From assembly GCA_905234845.1 (NCBI GenBank), contig CAJOIW010000007.1:23445-87444 (forward strand): DNA of 64,000 nt, read 5' to 3'. This document shows, in pieces, positions 25,279-37,194 of this stretch. The DNA comes from an uncultured Prevotella sp. GTDB taxonomy: Bacteria; Bacteroidota; Bacteroidia; Bacteroidales; Bacteroidaceae. How positions within the stretch are numbered: the stretch's first letter is position 1; the number at the start of each line of letters is the position of its first letter. The notes under the pieces were generated by a model, which saw only the letters and a program-made list of their open reading frames with translations, was not told the origin of the DNA and did not search any database. Position numbers and translations under genes: made by a program.

Positions 25279-27672
25279 TTAGTTGTTAAAGTTCCAACTG
25301 AGGCCGAAGCGGAAGATACGCTGGTTGAGTGGATAGTGGGGGGTGAGGAAATAGTTGTTGTTGCCCATGCCCTCGTTGAGGTGGCTCATCATGACGAAGA
25401 AGCGTGTCTGTTTCAGATGGAAATTGGCATAGACGTTCACGAGTGGGTAGCCGCCTACTTGGGTAATGGTTGAGTTTTTCGCCGTATTTTCAGAGGTGTC
25501 TTCCTGAACGGCGAAGAGGCCGAGGGCGGGGCAGTAGTCGGGTGCGTTGTACTTCGTGAAGTAGCGCACATCGAAGCCGAGGTCGCATTTCAGCACCCGT
25601 GCAATACGGAAGCGTAGGTAGAGGTTGCTATAAGCGTTGAAGGAGGGTAGGGGGAGAACATCTTCTTTCGTGGTCTTCTGTACGGTGAGCAAGTTCTCCC
25701 AGTTGATGGAGGCATGGGGCGTGAGGCGGAAAGTGAAGTCCTGCCCTAACTGAAGGGTGAGCACAGTAAGCGCATCGGTGCATTGACGCGCGGCAGCCCT
25801 CAAGCCTATTCGGGGAGTAAAAGTCTCTCCATTCTCCTCTCTTCTCTCTACACTATTATAACTCATACCGAGGTAGGCATAGTTTTTCAGTTCATCAAAG
25901 GCCACGCGCAAAGTGGTGCGGGTCTTGGGATAGGTAAGCTCACCTTGTATGCGGCTATGGATGGTATAGTCGAAATCGTCGTCGTTGTCCCACCAGAAAT
26001 GGCGCGACTGATAGTGGCGCAGGAAGAATGAGGGTGAATAACGGTACAGGAAGGCGGTGGAGGCTATTTGCAGAGTGTCGCCGAAAAGAGGGATGTTCAC
26101 GTCGGCGGAAGCGTCGATGGAGAACTCACCGATGTCGCTGCCCACGATACCTGCCTCGCCCATGATGTCGTAGTGGAGGAAGTTGCCTTCGGTTTTGCTG
26201 ATTTGTCCGCCGAGGGTCATGGCGTTCTCGTTGAACTTATCGAGCGTGTTCTCGAGCGATGGTAGGGTATAGTGGCGCAGGTGATGAGTGACGAAGGCTT
26301 TGAGTCCTGCCTTTGCCCATCGGTTAAAGCCCTCAAGCATGGCAATGGCGAAGGTGTTGGTAAGCTCGTAGTGGCGAGTCTTATCGTAAATGGAGTCGCC
26401 TGTATAGGTGGGTGGAGTGTAGAAGTCGTCGGCATAGAAATTGGCAGGCGACTGATAGGCCTGATAGATGCGACGATAGTTGTCAAGCTCTATGGTATGG
26501 ATGAAACTCGTTACGGGCACATATTCGATCTTCATCCACTCTTCTTCCTCTTTCTCTTTCATCTTTTCTTCCTCATCACTTATCGCTTGATTGAGACTGT
26601 CGAGTGCTGCCTGTCCGTTGATGGCAATGCGGCCGCCTTCTACAATCTTTGCATCATCGGGACGACCGGAAGGGATGTGCTGGTTATCGTATGCTTCTTC
26701 GTCGAACTCCCTGCCCTCGCGCATGGCTCTCTTGCGGTCGGCCTCCTTGGCCTTCAGGGCATCATTGTCTTTCTTCGACTCGATGGCAAACTTGCGAGCT
26801 TTGATTTCCTCCTCGGTCATCTTCACCTTGCGATGGAAGCCGAGGCTGTAGCGGTGGGTGAGGAAGAGTTGCTGATTGTCGTTGCGGTTCCAGTTGCGTT
26901 CGAGTACGGTAGGTATCTCGTTTGAGGCATAGTTGTCGCTGAAGCTCTCGGGATGGGTAATGTAATTGTCGTCGGTAATGCCTCCGTTCTCGGTCACTTT
27001 CTGATGGTTGAGCGAGACAAGGGCATGAAGCTGGTAGCGGTCGCCAATGTAGGAGCCGTAGGTCGTATAGTTGAAGTGAGAGGTGCTCTGGTTAAGGTAG
27101 TATCCGCGCCCGTAGAGATAGTCGAACTTAAATCCTACACCGATGCGCTTTCCGGCATTTACCCCGAACTTGGCCGTGAAATGGTCTTCGCCATTAGTGC
27201 GGTTTCCGGCGGAGTTGTAGCTGAGATTGGTGAAAGGTGAGAGTGTGTTGGTAAAGTGGAAATCCTCTATGGGCTTGACCACAAAGTCATAAGGTTGGGT
27301 AAAGGGGAAGTCCTCCATATCGTCGCGGTCGATGAAGATACGGTTCATGCGTGGTGCACCGAGATTGCCCGTAGTGTTATATTCTCCCCGTAGGCCAGTG
27401 GTAAAGATGCTGTTCATATACATGTGTGACAGCGTGTCGGGCTCAGCCTCGGTGCGATCACCAAAGTAACTGTCAATCGTCCATACTCGCAAGCCTATGG
27501 GAATCTCCTTGTCTGTTCCTAACGAGTCGGCACTGACCATACCCGTACCCCTTGACACACCTCGACGCGAGAGTTTGCCATTGCTGTTCATGTCGTTGGT
27601 GGCAATGCGTACCTGTGCTCCTGACGTGAGCGCAAGGAGGAATAGACAAAGGGTAAGGAGTGAATGTCTCAT
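25279..27672 (-). CDS. Putative outer-membrane porin (Porin_10 type)
   Basis: A 797-aa exported protein with a signal peptide (MRHSLLTLCLFLLALTSGAQ). It is rich in alternating beta strands and ends in an aromatic residue pattern (RIFRFGLSWNFNN) typical of outer-membrane barrels. It matches my recollection of the Bacteroidota Porin_10 family: IGLRVWTIDSYFGDR near the N-terminus, NLGAPRMNRIFIDR, and FGVNAGKRIGVGFKFDYLYGRG. A long charged helical insertion (about 310-400, EEEKMKEKEEEEWMKIEYV) interrupts the barrel. The ATG at 27672 is chosen because it overlaps the stop of the upstream small gene as ATGA; an ATG at 27696 would put the signal peptide out of place. Confidence 0.82.
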   Translation of the reverse strand: MRHSLLTLCLFLLALTSGAQVRIATNDMNSNGKLSRRGVSRGTGMVSADSLGTDKEIPIGLRVWTIDSYFGDRTEAEPDTLSHMYMNSIFTTGLRGEYNTTGNLGAPRMNRIFIDRDDMEDFPFTQPYDFVVKPIEDFHFTNTLSPFTNLSYNSAGNRTNGEDHFTAKFGVNAGKRIGVGFKFDYLYGRGYYLNQSTSHFNYTTYGSYIGDRYQLHALVSLNHQKVTENGGITDDNYITHPESFSDNYASNEIPTVLERNWNRNDNQQLFLTHRYSLGFHRKVKMTEEEIKARKFAIESKKDNDALKAKEADRKRAMREGREFDEEAYDNQHIPSGRPDDAKIVEGGRIAINGQAALDSLNQAISDEEEKMKEKEEEEWMKIEYVPVTSFIHTIELDNYRRIYQAYQSPANFYADDFYTPPTYTGDSIYDKTRHYELTNTFAIAMLEGFNRWAKAGLKAFVTHHLRHYTLPSLENTLDKFNENAMTLGGQISKTEGNFLHYDIMGEAGIVGSDIGEFSIDASADVNIPLFGDTLQIASTAFLYRYSPSFFLRHYQSRHFWWDNDDDFDYTIHSRIQGELTYPKTRTTLRVAFDELKNYAYLGMSYNSVERREENGETFTPRIGLRAAARQCTDALTVLTLQLGQDFTFRLTPHASINWENLLTVQKTTKEDVLPLPSFNAYSNLYLRFRIARVLKCDLGFDVRYFTKYNAPDYCPALGLFAVQEDTSENTAKNSTITQVGGYPLVNVYANFHLKQTRFFVMMSHLNEGMGNNNYFLTPHYPLNQRIFRFGLSWNFNN

Positions 27673-27887
27673 TTGTAAATCATGCGAATGCAGCATTCCA
27701 CAATCTTAAAAGCCATGCCCACAAGGATGATGACGGTTCCGGTGGTCTCGTTAGCGGCAAAGTAGATGATCAAACCGATAACAGCCAAGAGCATGAAGGC
27801 CACGTTGAGCAGGTTGCGTGTCTTGAGCAACTTGTCGTTCTTAGGTTGCTCTTCACGTCTATGATGACGAGGGATAGTTTCTTCCAT
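27669..27887 (-). CDS. Small two-helix membrane protein, 72 aa
   Basis: A 72-aa protein with a charged, His/Arg-rich N-terminus (MEETIPRHHRREEQPKNDK) and two transmembrane helices (LLNVAFMLLAVIGLIIYFAA and TGTVIILVGMAFKIVECCI). It overlaps the porin start by 4 bp (ATGA), so the two are co-translated. I do not recognise the family. The tight coupling suggests a role connected with the porin or simply with operon architecture; that is inference. Confidence 0.7.
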   Translation of the reverse strand: MEETIPRHHRREEQPKNDKLLKTRNLLNVAFMLLAVIGLIIYFAANETTGTVIILVGMAFKIVECCIRMIYK

Positions 27888-27949
27888 GTAACTTTTCTAT
27901 ATTTATTTCGTTTACGATGGGAAATATAAATATTCAACTCAGTAAATTC

Positions 27950-28795
27950 TCACTTGTTGAGCAACTGGGTAACAGTAGCAAAAATCTGATCTTTGCGATC
28001 GATGGTCTTGCGTCGGAATTTGCCCGTAAGTGGGGCGAGTTTTGTCTTTTTCTTGTTGAGCGCCCGCTCATCGGTAATCCACGACTCTGCCGTTTCGCGG
28101 ATACCATCGGGACGGTTTTCCTCGTAAACGTAGTTGATGCGTTCCAATGTCATTTTCAGATGATTGTCCGCACAGTAGGCGATGATGGTATAGTTGAATT
28201 CCGTCTGGTCGAGCATGACCATGCTTTTTCGGAACTGTAGCCATTCGGAATAGCGTGCGGCAATGATGTGTTCTGTCTTGTTGAATAGTGTAATGCCGCT
28301 TTCTTCTTTCTGACAATCTTCTTTTGCTTGTGCGTCAAGGAAGGCATAGACGATATCATAAATCTCTGAGGCATTCTTTTCCGGCACATCAAGGTCGAGC
28401 GTGAACACAACTTTCCCGTCAACAACGGGCACGGCACCGGCAAGATATTTGTTTCCTGATGTCTCCCAACTGAGGGCTGTTTCTTTTTTGGTTGTCTCTG
28501 GAGCTACCGATAGTATAGGTGTGGCAGGTTTCTCGTTCTCCAAAGGCTTTGACGGTGTTGCCACAATAGTGGGTGCCGAGGGGTGTTGGGCTGTTTTTTC
28601 TTTTCGTTTAGCTTCCTTTGCAGCCTTCTTTGCGGCAGCCTTTGCCTCTTTTACGGCTCGCTTGGCTTCAATCTCGGCCTTTCGGGCTTGTTCCAGTTTC
28701 TCAGCAGCCGTGAGCGGTCTTTCCCATTCACTTTGCGCCATTGCAAAAAGCGGCAATAATGCGATGGCGGCAATCATTATTATTCTTCTTTTCAT
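27950..28795 (-). CDS. DUF4468 domain-containing exported protein
   Basis: A 281-aa protein with a signal peptide (MKRRIIMIAAIALLPLFAMAQ). An Ala/Lys/Glu-rich coiled region (about 30-75, VKEAKAAAKKAAKEAKRKEK) is followed by a DUF4468 domain (about 115-260) recognised by YLAGAVPVVDGKVVFTLDLDVP and YNDIVYAF-like text. The family is a periplasmic or outer-membrane-associated Bacteroidota family with a TBP-like fold and unknown role. It lies 62 bp upstream of the small membrane protein and may share its transcript. The C-terminal tail is basic. Confidence 0.8.
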   Translation of the reverse strand: MKRRIIMIAAIALLPLFAMAQSEWERPLTAAEKLEQARKAEIEAKRAVKEAKAAAKKAAKEAKRKEKTAQHPSAPTIVATPSKPLENEKPATPILSVAPETTKKETALSWETSGNKYLAGAVPVVDGKVVFTLDLDVPEKNASEIYDIVYAFLDAQAKEDCQKEESGITLFNKTEHIIAARYSEWLQFRKSMVMLDQTEFNYTIIAYCADNHLKMTLERINYVYEENRPDGIRETAESWITDERALNKKKTKLAPLTGKFRRKTIDRKDQIFATVTQLLNK

Positions 28796-28853
28796 ATTTC
28801 TATTTTGGTTTAACGCAGCAAATTTACAAATTTTCGTGGGATTATCGCGAGAA

Positions 28854-30884
28854 TTAAGGAATATTTAACGTTTTCAATTGTTCTTGTAGAACGATGATTT
28901 CGTCGCGGTATTGTGCGGCTTGCAGGAAGTCGAGGTCGGACGCGGCTTGTTTCATGAGAGCTGTCAGGTTGGCAATACTCTTCTCAAGTTGCGGGCGAGT
29001 CATGTGGCGTTCAATAGCATCGGCTGCCATAAGTGCACGCTCGGGCTCAACGTATGGCTGGTAGGCAAAGTTTTCCTTGGGGCTCTTTTGGGCGGATTTC
29101 AGAGTTCCCTTGATGTTTTTCACGATTTGCTGCGGGGTAATGCCATGCTCTTCGTTGTATTTGAGCTGTAGGGCTCGTCGGCGGGCTGTCTCGTCGATGG
29201 TCTTTTGCATACTGTCTGTAATAGTGTCGGCATACATGATGGCTTTTCCGTTGACGTGTCGTGCCGCGCGTCCTACGGTTTGCGTGAGCGAGCGATGGCT
29301 GCGGAGGAACCCTTCTTTGTCAGCATCGAGGATAGCAACAAGTGAAACTTCGGGCAAGTCGAGTCCTTCGCGTAACAAGTTAACGCCTACGAGAACGTCG
29401 AAGAGTCCTGCACGCAGGTCGTTCATAATCTGCACGCGGTCGAGTGTGGCAACATCGCTGTGGATGTAGTTGGCACGAACCTCATGGTTGAGCAGGTATT
29501 CGGTAAGCTCCTCTGCCATACGCTTAGTGAGGGTCGTCACAAGAACGCGCTCATCACGTTCGGTGCGTTCGAGTATCTCATTCATTAGGTCGTCAATCTG
29601 GTTCTCGCTCGGTCGCACTTCGATGACGGGATCTAAAAGACCTGTGGGGCGTATGATTTGCTCAACAACGACCCCTTCTGCCTCTCCAAGCTCAAAGTCG
29701 GCAGGCGTGGCCGAGACATAAACGACTTGATGAACCATATCCATGAACTCGTCGAAACGTAATGGACGGTTATCGAAGGCTGCTGGCAGGCGGAACCCAT
29801 ATTCCACAAGGTTTTGCTTACGGGCACGGTCACCGCCATACATTGTCCCTATCTGTGGAACGCTTACGTGACTCTCATCGATGAAAAGGAGAAAATCTTT
29901 TGGAAAGAAGTCGAGCAGACAATAAGGTTTTTGTCCAGGCTCACGTCCATCAAAGTAGCGCGAATAATTCTCAATCCCACTACAATGGCCAAGTTCTTTT
30001 ATCATCTCTATATCATATTCAACACGCTCCTTAATACGTTGAGCCTTAATACTGTCGCCAATTTCATTAAAGAAATCAATTTGTTTAAGAAGGTCGTCTT
30101 GAATGTGACGAATGGCGGCGGCTGTTTGCTCTTTAGACGTTACGAAAATGTTTGCAGGATATAGCTGATAATTGTCAAACGTGGCTAATCGGTGATAGTC
30201 GGTGCTGTCTATTTCTTCGATGCTGTCAATCTCATCGTCCCACCATGTCACACGTAATACGTTTTCACTATAAGCCATTGAAATGTCCACGGTATCTCCT
30301 TTTACTCGGAAATATCCCCGTTTTAGCTCGAGGTCGTTTCTGACATAGAGTGAGTCGACCAGTTTGCGGAGAAACTCGTTTCGATCAAGATGCTGCCCGC
30401 GTTGGATGGAAATGATGCTTTCTGACATGGCCGTAGGCCCCCCCATACCATAGATACACGACACTGATGAGACAATGACAACATCCTGTCGCCCTGAGAG
30501 CAGTGCGCTTACCGCACTCAGTCGCAGACGGTCGATCTCCTCATTGATGGCCAAGTCTTTCTCTATATAAGTGTCGGAGGAAGGAAGATAGGCTTCGGGC
30601 TGATAATAATCATAATAAGACACGTAGTATTCCACCGCATTGTTGGGGAAAAAGCCCTTCATCTCTTCGTATAATTGAGCGGCCAGTGTCTTGTTGTGGC
30701 TAAGTATGAGAGTTGGCTTGCCCACGTTGGCAATGACGTTTGCCATGGTGAAAGTCTTGCCCGAGCCTGTCACACCGAGCAACACCTGGGCATGGTCTCC
30801 CCGCTCAAGCCCCTCTGTTAGTTGCCTGATTGCCTCTGGTTGATCACCGGTGGGTGAGTATTCGGATGTGAGTTGAAATGCCAT
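28854..30884 (-). CDS. uvrB: Excinuclease ABC subunit B
   Basis: A 676-aa damage-verification helicase of nucleotide excision repair. It starts MAFQLTSEYSPTGDQPEAI. Walker A is GVTGSGKTFTMANV; the beta-hairpin region is VEYYVSYYDYYQPEAY. DESH is in LLFIDESHVSVPQIG, and motif VI reads QTVGRAARHVNG. The C-terminal UVR motif (MKQAASDLDFLQAAQYRDEI) that binds UvrC is present. The ATG at 30884 is preferred over 30926 because a consensus promoter (-7 complement of 30897-30904) would place the transcript start between them. Monocistronic. Confidence 0.97.
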   Translation of the reverse strand: MAFQLTSEYSPTGDQPEAIRQLTEGLERGDHAQVLLGVTGSGKTFTMANVIANVGKPTLILSHNKTLAAQLYEEMKGFFPNNAVEYYVSYYDYYQPEAYLPSSDTYIEKDLAINEEIDRLRLSAVSALLSGRQDVVIVSSVSCIYGMGGPTAMSESIISIQRGQHLDRNEFLRKLVDSLYVRNDLELKRGYFRVKGDTVDISMAYSENVLRVTWWDDEIDSIEEIDSTDYHRLATFDNYQLYPANIFVTSKEQTAAAIRHIQDDLLKQIDFFNEIGDSIKAQRIKERVEYDIEMIKELGHCSGIENYSRYFDGREPGQKPYCLLDFFPKDFLLFIDESHVSVPQIGTMYGGDRARKQNLVEYGFRLPAAFDNRPLRFDEFMDMVHQVVYVSATPADFELGEAEGVVVEQIIRPTGLLDPVIEVRPSENQIDDLMNEILERTERDERVLVTTLTKRMAEELTEYLLNHEVRANYIHSDVATLDRVQIMNDLRAGLFDVLVGVNLLREGLDLPEVSLVAILDADKEGFLRSHRSLTQTVGRAARHVNGKAIMYADTITDSMQKTIDETARRRALQLKYNEEHGITPQQIVKNIKGTLKSAQKSPKENFAYQPYVEPERALMAADAIERHMTRPQLEKSIANLTALMKQAASDLDFLQAAQYRDEIIVLQEQLKTLNIP

Positions 30885-30896
30885 ATTCTCTCTCTG

Positions 30897-30975
30897 CAAA
30901 GTTACAAAAAGTCGAGAGCAGAACAAAATAAACGAGTTTATTTTTTTATGCCGAGACGTAATAACTTCGCGACTT
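30897..30975 (-). promoter_or_regulatory. uvrB promoter within an element shared with rpoD
   Basis: Minus strand TTTTG (30924-30928), 19-bp spacer, TAACTTTG (complement of 30897-30904). The flanking words AAAAGTCGAG, GCA, AACAAAA and the T-run before ATGCCGAG recur in the same order upstream of rpoD (63825-63905). A second -7-like CAAAGTTA lies at 30982-30989. Confidence 0.65.
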
Positions 30976-31071
30976 TTGTCGCAAAGTTACAAAAAATAAG
31001 TTCATAATTTATCGTTCGTTGTTTATTATTTGTTGAAAAAAACATATTTTCTGAAAAATTACTTTAAATAC

Positions 31072-31102
31072 TTTGTATTTCAAAGAAATATGCTTACCTT
31101 TG
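31072..31102 (+). promoter_or_regulatory. Promoter of the bamD operon
   Basis: TTTG at 31072-31075, a 19-bp spacer and TACCTTTG at 31095-31102. This rules out the in-frame ATG at 31073 as the bamD start. Confidence 0.75.
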
Positions 31103-31120
31103 CAGGCTGAAATAAGTGGA

Positions 31121-31948
31121 ATGATGAAAATACAATCGTTTATCGTAGCTCTCTTCGCACTGTTTTTTACTGGTTGTGCTCAAGAATTCAACCAAGTGTA
31201 TAAGAGTACCGATGCCGCCTATAAGTACGAATACGCTAAGGAAGCCTATGCTCAGGGCAAATACGTTCGTGCGGCTACAATTCTGGAAACTGTCATTACG
31301 ACGATGAAGGGAACCGATAACGCTCAGGAAAGTCTTTATCTGCTGGCAATGGCACAATATCTTGACAAAGACTACGAGGGAGCTGCGGCCACTTTCAAGC
31401 GTTATTACCAGAGCTATCCGCGTGGTATTTATGGAGAGGAGTCAAACTTCTATATCGGTGAGAGTCTGTTTAAGAGCACACCCGAGCCGCGACTTGATCA
31501 GTCACCGACGATGCAAGCCATTGCTTCTTTTCAAGATTTTCTCGATTTGTATCCCGAATCAAAAATGCGGTCTCTTGCCCAACAACGTCTTTTCGAGTTA
31601 CAAGATAAACTTGTCCAAAAAGAACTTTACTCCGCTCAGCTCTATTATAATCTCGGACAATATTTCGGCAACTGCGTGCAAGGCGGAAACAACTATGAGG
31701 CTTGCATCATTACTGCCCAAAATGCTATTAAGGACTATCCCTATACCACGCTTCGCGAGAAGTTCGCCATCCTCATCATGAAAAGCAAGTTCGAGCTTGC
31801 CCAGCAGAGTGTCGAGGAGAAAAAACTCGACAGATTCCAAGATGCCGAAGATGAGTGCTATGGCTTCCTCAATGAGTTCCCCGAGTCGAAAGAAGCTGCC
31901 ACCGCGGAGAAATACATCGCAAAATGCAAGGAGGTTGTGAAAGACTGA
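31121..31948 (+). CDS. bamD: Outer membrane protein assembly lipoprotein BamD
   Basis: A 275-aa lipoprotein of the BAM complex that inserts beta-barrel proteins. The signal sequence MMKIQSFIVALFALFFTGCAQ ends in a lipobox with Cys at about residue 19. TPR-like helices follow: YEYAKEAYAQGKYVRAATILE, ESLYLLAMAQYLDKDYEGAA, FKRYYQSYPRGIYGEES and DFLDLYPESK, a classic BamD/YfiO pattern. The start was set by the promoter at 31072-31102, which overlaps the first possible ATG. It is the first gene of a run with rpoZ and DUF4293. Confidence 0.92.
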   Translation: MMKIQSFIVALFALFFTGCAQEFNQVYKSTDAAYKYEYAKEAYAQGKYVRAATILETVITTMKGTDNAQESLYLLAMAQYLDKDYEGAAATFKRYYQSYPRGIYGEESNFYIGESLFKSTPEPRLDQSPTMQAIASFQDFLDLYPESKMRSLAQQRLFELQDKLVQKELYSAQLYYNLGQYFGNCVQGGNNYEACIITAQNAIKDYPYTTLREKFAILIMKSKFELAQQSVEEKKLDRFQDAEDECYGFLNEFPESKEAATAEKYIAKCKEVVKD

Positions 31949-32018
31949 CAAACGCACCCCCATCATTTTCAATCATCGTTTCTATGGTTCAACTATAAAA
32001 TATCAACATTATTACAAT

Positions 32019-32354
32019 ATGGATTACAAAAAGTCAAAAGCACCCGTGAATACCGTTACGCGCGACGTGATGGATATGTGTGAGGAAACCGGTAACATCT
32101 ACGAGAGTGTCGCTATCATTTCGAAACGCGCCAATCAGATCTCTTCCGAGATTAAGCAAGACTTGAGCAAGAAGCTCGCAGAGTTTGCTTCATACAACGA
32201 CTCTCTGGAAGAGGTTTTTGAGAACCGCGAGCAAATTGAAATCTCTCGTTATTATGAGAAACTTCCGAAGCCGACTCTCCTTGCCACAGAAGAGTTTCTT
32301 GACGGGAAGATATACTATCGTGATCCCTCTCAGGATTCACAAGAGTTCGAATAA
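32019..32354 (+). CDS. rpoZ: RNA polymerase omega subunit, Bacteroidota type
   Basis: A 111-aa protein matching the Bacteroidota RpoZ/omega family: MDYKKSKAPVNTVTRDVMDM, then GNIYESVAIISKRANQIS (the conserved omega helix that clasps the beta' subunit) and KQDLSKKLAEF. It stabilises RNA polymerase assembly. It lies 70 bp after bamD and 5 bp before the DUF4293 gene, an arrangement that is common in this phylum, from memory. The C-terminal EFLDGKIYYRDP is typical. Confidence 0.88.
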   Translation: MDYKKSKAPVNTVTRDVMDMCEETGNIYESVAIISKRANQISSEIKQDLSKKLAEFASYNDSLEEVFENREQIEISRYYEKLPKPTLLATEEFLDGKIYYRDPSQDSQEFE

Positions 32355-32359
32355 TACCG

Positions 32360-32812
32360 ATGATACAGCGCAAGCAAACTATTTATCTGTTCTTGGCTTT
32401 CGTGGCCATCGTATGCTGCCTGTGTATGCAAGTAGGCTCTTTTGAGCCTGTTAATATGGGCACGTCGGCAGAAATGTACAATCTTTTCGTTATAAGCGAT
32501 AAGGATGGTGCGCCTGCTGTATGGCCATTGTTCACGATTCTGCTTGTCGTAGCGCCAGTCACTCTTGTGACAATTTTTCTATTTAAAAAACGTAAAGTTC
32601 AAGCGAGATTGTGCGTGGTTTGTCAGGTGTTGTGCCTTGCATGGTGTATTGCCTATGCTGTAATGGGATGGGGTGTTGGTATAGAGAACACCACGTTTCA
32701 CCCTGCCTTTGCTGCGGTATTGCCTGTATGTGCCATGATTCTGTTGGCTTTGGCGCGTGCCGGTATACTTGCAGACGAACGACTTGTTCGTGCAGCCGAC
32801 AGAATTCGATAA
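32360..32812 (+). CDS. DUF4293 family membrane protein
   Basis: A 150-aa protein with four transmembrane helices: TIYLFLAFVAIVCCLCMQVG, LFTILLVVAPVTLVTIFLF, LCVVCQVLCLAWCIAYAVM and FAAVLPVCAMILLALARAGI. It starts MIQRKQTIYLFLA, a hallmark of DUF4293, and ends with the family pattern ILADERLVRAADRIR. Function is unknown. It starts 5 bp after rpoZ and is followed by a strong terminator, so it closes the bamD operon. Confidence 0.88.
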   Translation: MIQRKQTIYLFLAFVAIVCCLCMQVGSFEPVNMGTSAEMYNLFVISDKDGAPAVWPLFTILLVVAPVTLVTIFLFKKRKVQARLCVVCQVLCLAWCIAYAVMGWGVGIENTTFHPAFAAVLPVCAMILLALARAGILADERLVRAADRIR

Positions 32813-32835
32813 AAGTCTAATAATGGCTTATGAGG

Positions 32836-32863
32836 AAAGGAACTGACACCAGTTCCTTTTTTT
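32836..32863 (+). terminator. Terminator of the bamD-rpoZ-DUF4293 operon
   Basis: A 10-bp stem AAAGGAACTG/CAGTTCCTTT with an ACAC tetraloop, followed by more T. Confidence 0.9.
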
Positions 32864-32890
32864 GTGAAATTCTAACGAGAATTTCATGCT

Positions 32891-32991
32891 AACCATATAC
32901 TTTTCAAGTGCTAAACGTATGCTTCTCATGTGGTAAACGTATGCTTTTCATGTGGTAAACGTATGCTTTTCGGGTCATAAACGATACGTTT
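32891..32991. repeat. 22-bp-period AAA-N7-TTT array between DUF4293 and yidC
   Basis: Five units start at 32891, 32913, 32935, 32957 and 32979, exactly 22 bp apart. The three central ones share AAACGTATGCTT; the last is AAACGATACGTTT, the same core as at 16575. The array lies between the convergent terminators at 32836 and 33054. Confidence 0.8.
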
Positions 32992-33053
32992 AGTATAAGA
33001 AAAGAATACATATAGGCTTATATAAAACTATATACGGAAGATGATTTCATAAA

Positions 33054-33086
33054 AAACTGCTGTGGGATTTGTGTCCACAGCAGTTT
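33054..33086 (-). terminator. Terminator of pyrG-yidC
   Basis: A perfect 12-bp stem AAACTGCTGTGG/CCACAGCAGTTT with a 9-nt loop, followed on the minus strand by TTTATG. It is 20 bp past the yidC stop. Confidence 0.9.
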
Positions 33087-33106
33087 AATTGATATGTTGA
33101 GATTTA

Positions 33107-36620
<3,514 letters not shown>

Positions 36621-36799
36621 TTAGTATTACTAAATTATTGAATGATAAATCGTCTATTGAAATTATGAATTCAAAGTGCAAAGGTAAGAAAAAAAGTTGA
36701 AAAGCAGAAAAGATAAGAGGTTAAAAGTGACGAAAAAGCAATTTTCTTTACAATCACTTTTCACTTTTCGTTTTTTTTTGTATTTTTGCAAATCTAAAT

Positions 36800-37169
36800 A
36801 GCAGTGTCTCGGTCTGTCGCTGGTACTGATAAAAGGTGCGAGAGGAAAGTCCGGGCAGCATAGGACGCTCCACTTCTGAAAGTAGAAGCCATTGGTGACA
36901 GTGGGTGACGGCAGAAGAAAATGACCGCCACATTTTGTGTGGTAAGGGTGAGAAGGTGAGGTAAGAGCTCACCAGCCGGCGGGTGACCGACGGGCTGTGC
37001 CGACTGGAGGCTGCAAGTTCATGTAAACCGTCGTTTGAGGGCTGTCCGTCCGACCGTAGCGACGACGGAGGGTAGAACGCTAAAGTTGCGGGGTGACTCG
37101 CAATGTAGATAAATGACAGACACGTTACTGAAAGGTTGACGTACAGAACCCGGCTTATAGAGGCACTGT
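36800..37169 (+). ncRNA. rnpB: RNase P RNA, bacterial type A
   Basis: The catalytic RNA that matures tRNA 5' ends. The universally conserved P4 strands are present: GAGGAAAGTCCGGGC (36839-36853) and ACAGAACCCGGCTTATAG (37143-37160). The 5' end GCAGTGTC pairs with the 3' GGCACTG to close P1, and the T-run after 37168 ends the transcript. A -7 element TATTTTTG lies at 36781-36788. The adjacent tract of inverted elements (GCCGGCGGGTGACCGACGGGC) fits the variable P10-P12 region. yihY starts 25 bp downstream. Confidence 0.95.
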
Positions 37170-37194
37170 TTTTTCTTTTTAAACCTATCGAACA

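Noticed and set aside
36754..36972. A 72-aa minus-strand open frame
   Set aside because: It lies across the RNase P RNA, whose conserved P4 strands explain the sequence.
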